A program made the translations under genes and the position numbers. DNA of 50,526 nucleotides, taken from an uncultured Verrucomicrobiota bacterium (GTDB lineage: Bacteria > Verrucomicrobiota > Verrucomicrobiia > Opitutales > Opitutaceae). The notes beneath the pieces are model-generated. The model had not been told where the DNA came from. It saw nothing but the letters and a program-made list of their open reading frames with translations, and made no database searches. Location: assembly GCA_903876795.1 (NCBI GenBank), contig CAIRBK010000085.1:1-50526 (forward strand). The letters run 5' to 3'. Each line of letters opens with the position of its first letter. Position 1 is the first letter of the stretch. Positions 46,699-50,526 of the stretch are shown in pieces.

Positions 46699-47904
46699 TC
46701 AGCGCGCCGTGGCGCAAAGACGGGCGGAGGCGACACGGTCGAGCAGGCTTTCGAGGTTGCACAGGTAGGACTCAAAACCAAAGCGGGCGGCGGCCTGTTC
46801 CCGGCCGTTTTCACCGAGCGTGCGGGCGAGGAGCTTGTCGCGCAGCAGGGAATCGAGGCGCCGTGCGAAACCGGATCGGTCCATCCATGGGACGAGGTAG
46901 CCGGTCTCGCCGTCCTGAAGCCATTCCTTGATGCCACCGACGTCGAAGCCGACCACCGGGAGGCCGCAGCGCATGGCCTCCAGACCCACCATGCCGAACG
47001 GCTCAGGCCAGACGGAGCTGACGACTGCGACCGAGGCGTCGCGGTAATGCTCGCGGATGTTCTCCTGCGGTAGAAAGCCGGTGAAACGCACGCGATCTCC
47101 GAGCCCGAGCCGGCGGCAGCGGCGTTCGCAATATGCGCGGTGACCGCCGTCACCGGCGATCACGGCCTCGAACGGAGTGCGCAACAGCGCCAGCGAGTCG
47201 AGCAGCACGTCCACACCCTTGCCGCGCACCAGTTGGCCCGAAAAAACGATCCGGTTGCGCCCGTCGAATGAACTCTGAAATTCCTCCTCGTTTTCAGGAG
47301 GAACCGGCGGGAGAACCTCAAGGCGGCTCGCGGGGAAATCGTTTTTCGTCAAGTCATCGCGCATGTATCCCGAAGCCACGATGAAGGCGGCGAAGCGCCG
47401 GTTAACGGCCAGCTCGCGGAGTTTTTCTACGTAGCCAACCCACTTGAGCGGGAACCCGGGTCCGTTCCTTCTCGCCACGCTGGCACCGCAGGGAAACAGG
47501 CAGCGTGTTGAAACGGGCCGGGTGCAGATGCAACGGGTAATTGGATTGTAGCGATAACCACGCATGCAGGCGAGTTCATGGTCGTGGATCATGCGCACGA
47601 CCGGAGCGGATCCTGTGGCCAGAGCCTCAAGCAGGCCGGTGTCGTTCGTCTTGTGCAGGAAAACCACGTCGGGCCGGAAGGTCGCATCCACATCCGCGCA
47701 GACCTCCTCCGCGGTCCGTGAGCCGTCGTGGGGGAACCGCCCTGCGAACACTTGCTCCCACGCGGTCTCGGCGCGGCCCGTGCCGGGACCGTGAATCAGG
47801 CCCACCTCGTGGCCCCGCCCACGCAGCGCCCCGGCGGTCGCGAGGACGTTGGCCTCGGCTCCCCCGTGTGCACCCAAACGTTCATGGACGAATAAAATTT
47901 TCAC
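46699..47904 (-). CDS. Glycosyltransferase, GT4 (GT-B) family
   Basis: 401 residues. The N-terminus KILFVHERLGAHGGAE (2-17) is the acceptor-domain start of GT4 enzymes. The C-terminal domain has FSGQLVRGKGVDVLLDSL, FTGFLPQENIREHYRDA and the nucleotide-sugar-binding EPFGMVGLEAMRCGLPVV (about 315-332, with the E-x7-E pair). It adds a sugar to a growing glycan. A Cys-rich stretch (CICTRPVSTRCLFPCGA, about 143-159) is seen in a subset of this family. Start chosen at GTG 47904, the first residue of the conserved strand; an upstream frame to 47964 adds 20 non-conserved residues. It leads the minus-strand polysaccharide set. Confidence 0.9.
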   Translation of the reverse strand: MKILFVHERLGAHGGAEANVLATAGALRGRGHEVGLIHGPGTGRAETAWEQVFAGRFPHDGSRTAEEVCADVDATFRPDVVFLHKTNDTGLLEALATGSAPVVRMIHDHELACMRGYRYNPITRCICTRPVSTRCLFPCGASVARRNGPGFPLKWVGYVEKLRELAVNRRFAAFIVASGYMRDDLTKNDFPASRLEVLPPVPPENEEEFQSSFDGRNRIVFSGQLVRGKGVDVLLDSLALLRTPFEAVIAGDGGHRAYCERRCRRLGLGDRVRFTGFLPQENIREHYRDASVAVVSSVWPEPFGMVGLEAMRCGLPVVGFDVGGIKEWLQDGETGYLVPWMDRSGFARRLDSLLRDKLLARTLGENGREQAAARFGFESYLCNLESLLDRVASARLCATAR

Positions 47905-48288
47905 GATTTTTGACCCCCGACCTTCCCACCACCTGGTGGCAAGGCTGCGGGCGCAAACTAACATGCATTCCTATTGCGAGAAAGTGGGTGGCGACCTCCG
48001 GCCTGGTCCGGTCCGGTGCCCGTGTTGCGGTCCGCTATGCCAGACCTTCGGTCCGATATGGCGAACACCTGGAAACCACCGGACACAGGGGAAAAACCCG
48101 TCCGGCGGGGCTACGATGTCCGCTGATGTATCCGATTAATGGTGATTATTAACGCATCTATGAAGCTCGAGTAGGTGAACACCCACTCGGATTCATTCCC
48201 GGCATGTTGTATATCCCTTGGGCGATGGCGTCTGCAAAGCAGTCGGCCGAAATGCCCCGGCGCCGGTCAAAAGATTTTAGATCCAACC
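47905..48288. other. Divergent intergenic region (GT4 / histidine kinase)
   Basis: 384 bases carrying both promoters. No credible gene and no clear -35/-10 pair that I would defend; the last 150 bases are AT-richer than the first. Confidence 0.5.
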
Positions 48289-49506
48289 ATGAATACCATT
48301 TTAAGCCTTCGATTCGGGCAGATCTGCGAGTCTCCCATGCGGTTGCTTCGACCCGCGCGGAAGCAGGAATGGTTTGCGACGGACTACCGCCGGGCTTTGT
48401 GCGAGTATGTGGAGCATCAGGATGAGGATCACCTGAAAACCGCGCGGGAGTTGGGTGGTCTGGCGCTGCGCAGCGGTATCAAGGTTTTCGATGTGGCGCG
48501 CGTGCATCGGGAAAGTTGGGAGCACGCGATGGTCTTCGACGGCGAAGGTGCTGGCGAGGAGGTGGCCAGGCAGGCGCGGGCGGCCGAGATCTTTCTTTTG
48601 GACGCCTTGGCCCCCTTTGCGGTCGAGCGTCGCAGCCTCACCGAAGCCTATGATCGCATCTCCGAGCTGCGCACCGCGCTGGTCAGGCGCGGGGAATCGC
48701 TGGCCGCGTTGGCTGCAAGGCAGTGCCAGGCCGACGTCGTTCTCCGGGCGACGAAGGCCAGGATTGCCAAAATGCTCAGGCTGATGCGGTCGCTCAAGGC
48801 GGAGGCAAGCCGTCATGCCCTCGATAAAATCCTGGTCCAGGAGGCGGAGCGCAAACGGATCAGCCGTGAACTCCACGACGAACTCGGCCAGAATCTCGTG
48901 GCCGTGAGCATCAGCCTGGCGACCCTGAAAAAACAGGTCGGCGACAATCCCCTCCTGCTGGAGAAGGTCGAAGCGGCCCAGGCCGTCCTTAGGCAAGGTA
49001 TGCAGTCGATGCATCGAATCGCCCAAAACCTGCGCGCCGAAATCCTCGACCAGGTCGGCCTGCGGGAGAGCATTCGCCAATACCTGATGTGTTTGTCCGA
49101 CCAGGCGGGTATCGAGGCTGACTTGGAGTCGGGCGAAGAACTCCCCTGTCTCGAGACCGAGCAGGAAATCGTGCTCTATCGGGTGGCGCAGGAAAGCATC
49201 ACCAACGTGGTCAAGCATGCGCGCGCCACCCGCGTCGTCGTGCGGTTCTCGGTCCGGCCAAGGGCCGTCTGCATGGAGATCGAGGACAACGGCTGCGCGT
49301 TCAACGTCGCGGAGGCGTTCTCCGGCTCCGAGAGTTCCCGGCTGGGACTGCTCGGAATGCAGGAGCGGGTGCGACTGGCGAGGGGCGACCTGAGCATCGA
49401 ATCCGAGCCGGGGCACGGTACTCGCGTGAGCGTGAGCATACCGTATCGAACGATTCGTGACGGCGACCGGTCCCGCCTTGTCATTGTCGCAGCTGAAAAC
49501 ACTTGA
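48289..49506 (+). CDS. Sensor histidine kinase (HisKA_3) with RsbU-N-like domain
   Basis: 405 residues, no membrane helix, so cytoplasmic. Residues about 15-100 (EWFATDYRRALCEYVEHQDE ... KVFDVARVHRES) resemble the N-terminal domain of the phosphatase RsbU, which binds the kinase-like RsbT; the upstream regulator here may be similar. A coiled coil follows (about 100-190). HisKA_3 has EAERKRISRELHDELGQNL (about 185-203) with the phospho-acceptor His. The HATPase has ESITNVVKHARA (N box, about 300-311), the IEDNG box (about 329-333) and LGLLGMQER. NarX/DegS-type. Start ATG 48289, the last before the domain. Its stop overlaps the regulator start (TGATG). Confidence 0.9.
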   Translation: MNTILSLRFGQICESPMRLLRPARKQEWFATDYRRALCEYVEHQDEDHLKTARELGGLALRSGIKVFDVARVHRESWEHAMVFDGEGAGEEVARQARAAEIFLLDALAPFAVERRSLTEAYDRISELRTALVRRGESLAALAARQCQADVVLRATKARIAKMLRLMRSLKAEASRHALDKILVQEAERKRISRELHDELGQNLVAVSISLATLKKQVGDNPLLLEKVEAAQAVLRQGMQSMHRIAQNLRAEILDQVGLRESIRQYLMCLSDQAGIEADLESGEELPCLETEQEIVLYRVAQESITNVVKHARATRVVVRFSVRPRAVCMEIEDNGCAFNVAEAFSGSESSRLGLLGMQERVRLARGDLSIESEPGHGTRVSVSIPYRTIRDGDRSRLVIVAAENT

Positions 49507-50183
49507 TGAAAAAAATCACCATCCTGCTCGTGGACGATCACGCCGTATTGCGGCAAGGCCTGCGCGCCCTGCTCATGACCGAGCCCGATCTCGAAATCGT
49601 GGGCGAGGCCGAAAACGGACGCCAGGCGGTGCAACTGGCCCGAAAACTCGTGCCCGACGTGATCGTCATGGACATCGCCATGCCGCAGCTCAACGGCCAC
49701 GAGGCCACGCACCAGATATGCAAGGAGGCTCCGCTCTCCAAGGTGCTCATCCTTTCCTGCTACGGGGCCGACGAATACGTCCACAAACTCACGGAGGCCG
49801 GCGCGGTCGGCTACCTGGTGAAGGATTCCGCCGCCACCGATTTGGTGAAGGCCATCCATGAGGCCTACAAGGGCAACGCCTACTTCAGCCCGGCCATTGC
49901 GAAGCGGCTGCTCGACCGTTATCGCGACACGTTCATCAAGGGAGGGCGGCCGCTTCATCAACGGCCCGCCGTGCGGCTCACCTCCCGCGAGTTGGAGGTG
50001 CTGCAACTGGTGTCCGAGGGCAAGGGCAACAAGCAGATTGCTTCCGACCTGTGCATCAGCATCAAGACCGTGGAAAAGCACCGGCAGCAGGTGATGAACA
50101 AGCTCAACATCCACGACGTCGCCGGCCTCACCCGCTACGCCATCGCGCAGGGCATCATCGAAACCACCCCCCGGTTGGTTTGA
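49506..50183 (+). CDS. NarL/FixJ-family response regulator
   Basis: 225 residues. The receiver (1-120) has LLVDDHAVLRQGL with paired Asp near 10-11, phospho-acceptor Asp in VIVMDIAMPQLNG (about 59) and the Lys in YLVKDSAAT (about 108). A LuxR-type HTH (about 155-215) carries LTSRELEVLQLVSEGKGNKQIA and KTVEKHRQQVMNKL. The two arms suit a dimer binding inverted sites. The start shares one base with the kinase stop, so the pair forms a standard two-component unit. TTG 49503 is possible, but ATG 49506 is the better start. Targets unknown; no matching genes follow in the window. Confidence 0.95.
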   Translation: MKKITILLVDDHAVLRQGLRALLMTEPDLEIVGEAENGRQAVQLARKLVPDVIVMDIAMPQLNGHEATHQICKEAPLSKVLILSCYGADEYVHKLTEAGAVGYLVKDSAATDLVKAIHEAYKGNAYFSPAIAKRLLDRYRDTFIKGGRPLHQRPAVRLTSRELEVLQLVSEGKGNKQIASDLCISIKTVEKHRQQVMNKLNIHDVAGLTRYAIAQGIIETTPRLV

Positions 50184-50458
50184 TCCCAGATCCGGCTCGG
50201 GCAGGCCGAGCACCCGGCGCCGCTGATTCAACGGCCCAGTCGGTATCTCCATGGCGATTTTGTTGGCACATGGGTCCGCGGGTGGGCGTGTCCTTCCTGT
50301 AGGTTTGACGCGTGTCAGTTTTATCGGGGGAAGCCCACCTGACCCCTTTTGCTTGGCTACCTTTGGCTCGCTCCTCTTTAAGAGAGATTTAAGGGGACTC
50401 CTAAATTTAGCATATCATTGATTAACAATGGCATAAATTGTGCATAGGCTGTATCTCA
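50184..50458. other. Intergenic region before the right-edge gene
   Basis: No gene. Bases 50341-50458 are AT-rich. TTAACA (50422-50427) with TAGGCT 17 bases later is a weak possible promoter for the gene at 50459. Confidence 0.35.
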
Positions 50459-50526
50459 ATGAGCCTGAATCAATATACATTCTTTGGGGATCACGCAGCG
50501 CTGGAGTCGTTGACCCAGCACGGAGA
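50459..50526 (+). CDS. Start of an unidentified gene (runs off right edge)
   Basis: ATG 50459 opens an uninterrupted frame to the end of the window (MSLNQYTFFGDHAALESLTQ...). The AT-rich stretch ahead of it looks like a promoter region. Only 22 codons are visible, too few to name a family. Confidence 0.5.
   Translation, partial: MSLNQYTFFGDHAALESLTQHG

Overview
The window looks like a GC-rich chromosome segment from the Verrucomicrobiota, most likely the Opitutales/Opitutaceae. This is inferred from gene content, not from a marker search. The pointers are a GSII-type glutamine synthetase, a GreA carrying a very long N-terminal extension (a shape also known from Chlamydia, in the same superphylum), a three-gene succinate dehydrogenase with a single large membrane subunit, and chromosomal starts that mostly lack a Shine-Dalgarno sequence.

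Layout. 1-5212: the 3' end of an IS630-type transposase, a single-polypeptide restriction-modification enzyme with an AT-richer recognition region, and two unrecognised minus-strand genes, one a lipoprotein. 5409-8943: a minus-strand trio (gamma-glutamylcyclotransferase fold, PP2C phosphatase, small kinase-like protein), then glnA with a sigma-54-like promoter, and rpmB. 9005-14949: a MidA-type methyltransferase facing ctpA-tsaD, a gene-poor stretch with a decayed coding remnant, and the long greA. 15094-15327 is a small unit with perfect 16-bp terminal inverted repeats.

15409-28201 is a 12.8-kb integrated element bounded by 31-bp copies of the 3' end of tRNA-Gly(TCC). It carries a tyrosine integrase, two tandem ~80-bp repeats, an excisionase-like HTH gene, a DnaB-N/RepA-type helicase followed by a perfect 22-bp hairpin (possible origin), a terminase small subunit, a coiled-coil protein and a 1555-residue phage polyvalent or ejection-like protein. 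It also has a small Cys protein, a 1.1-kb stretch with strong helices and no credible gene (candidate structured RNA), and two small genes. No portal, capsid or large terminase is visible, so it resembles a phage satellite or a reduced prophage.

28400-36068: pilC, a degenerate NtrC-like regulator, carB, purU, a TPR membrane protein and tRNA-Pro(TGG). 36215-42648: a LysM protein, a NUDIX hydrolase, a PaaK-like adenylate-forming enzyme and sdhCAB. 42724-47904 (minus strand): a YebC-family regulator, then a four-gene surface polysaccharide set (GT4 glycosyltransferase, lipid-linker sugar transferase, nucleotidyltransferase/beta-helix/STAS fusion, alkaline-phosphatase-fold enzyme). 48289-50183: a histidine kinase with an RsbU-N-like domain and its NarL-type regulator, overlapping by one base. 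A new gene starts at 50459 and runs off the right edge.

The items most worth a second look are the tRNA-bounded element with its hairpin, tandem repeats and possible large RNA, followed by the STAS fusion, the degenerate NtrC protein, the kinase/phosphatase pair and the CxxCH tail on SdhC.
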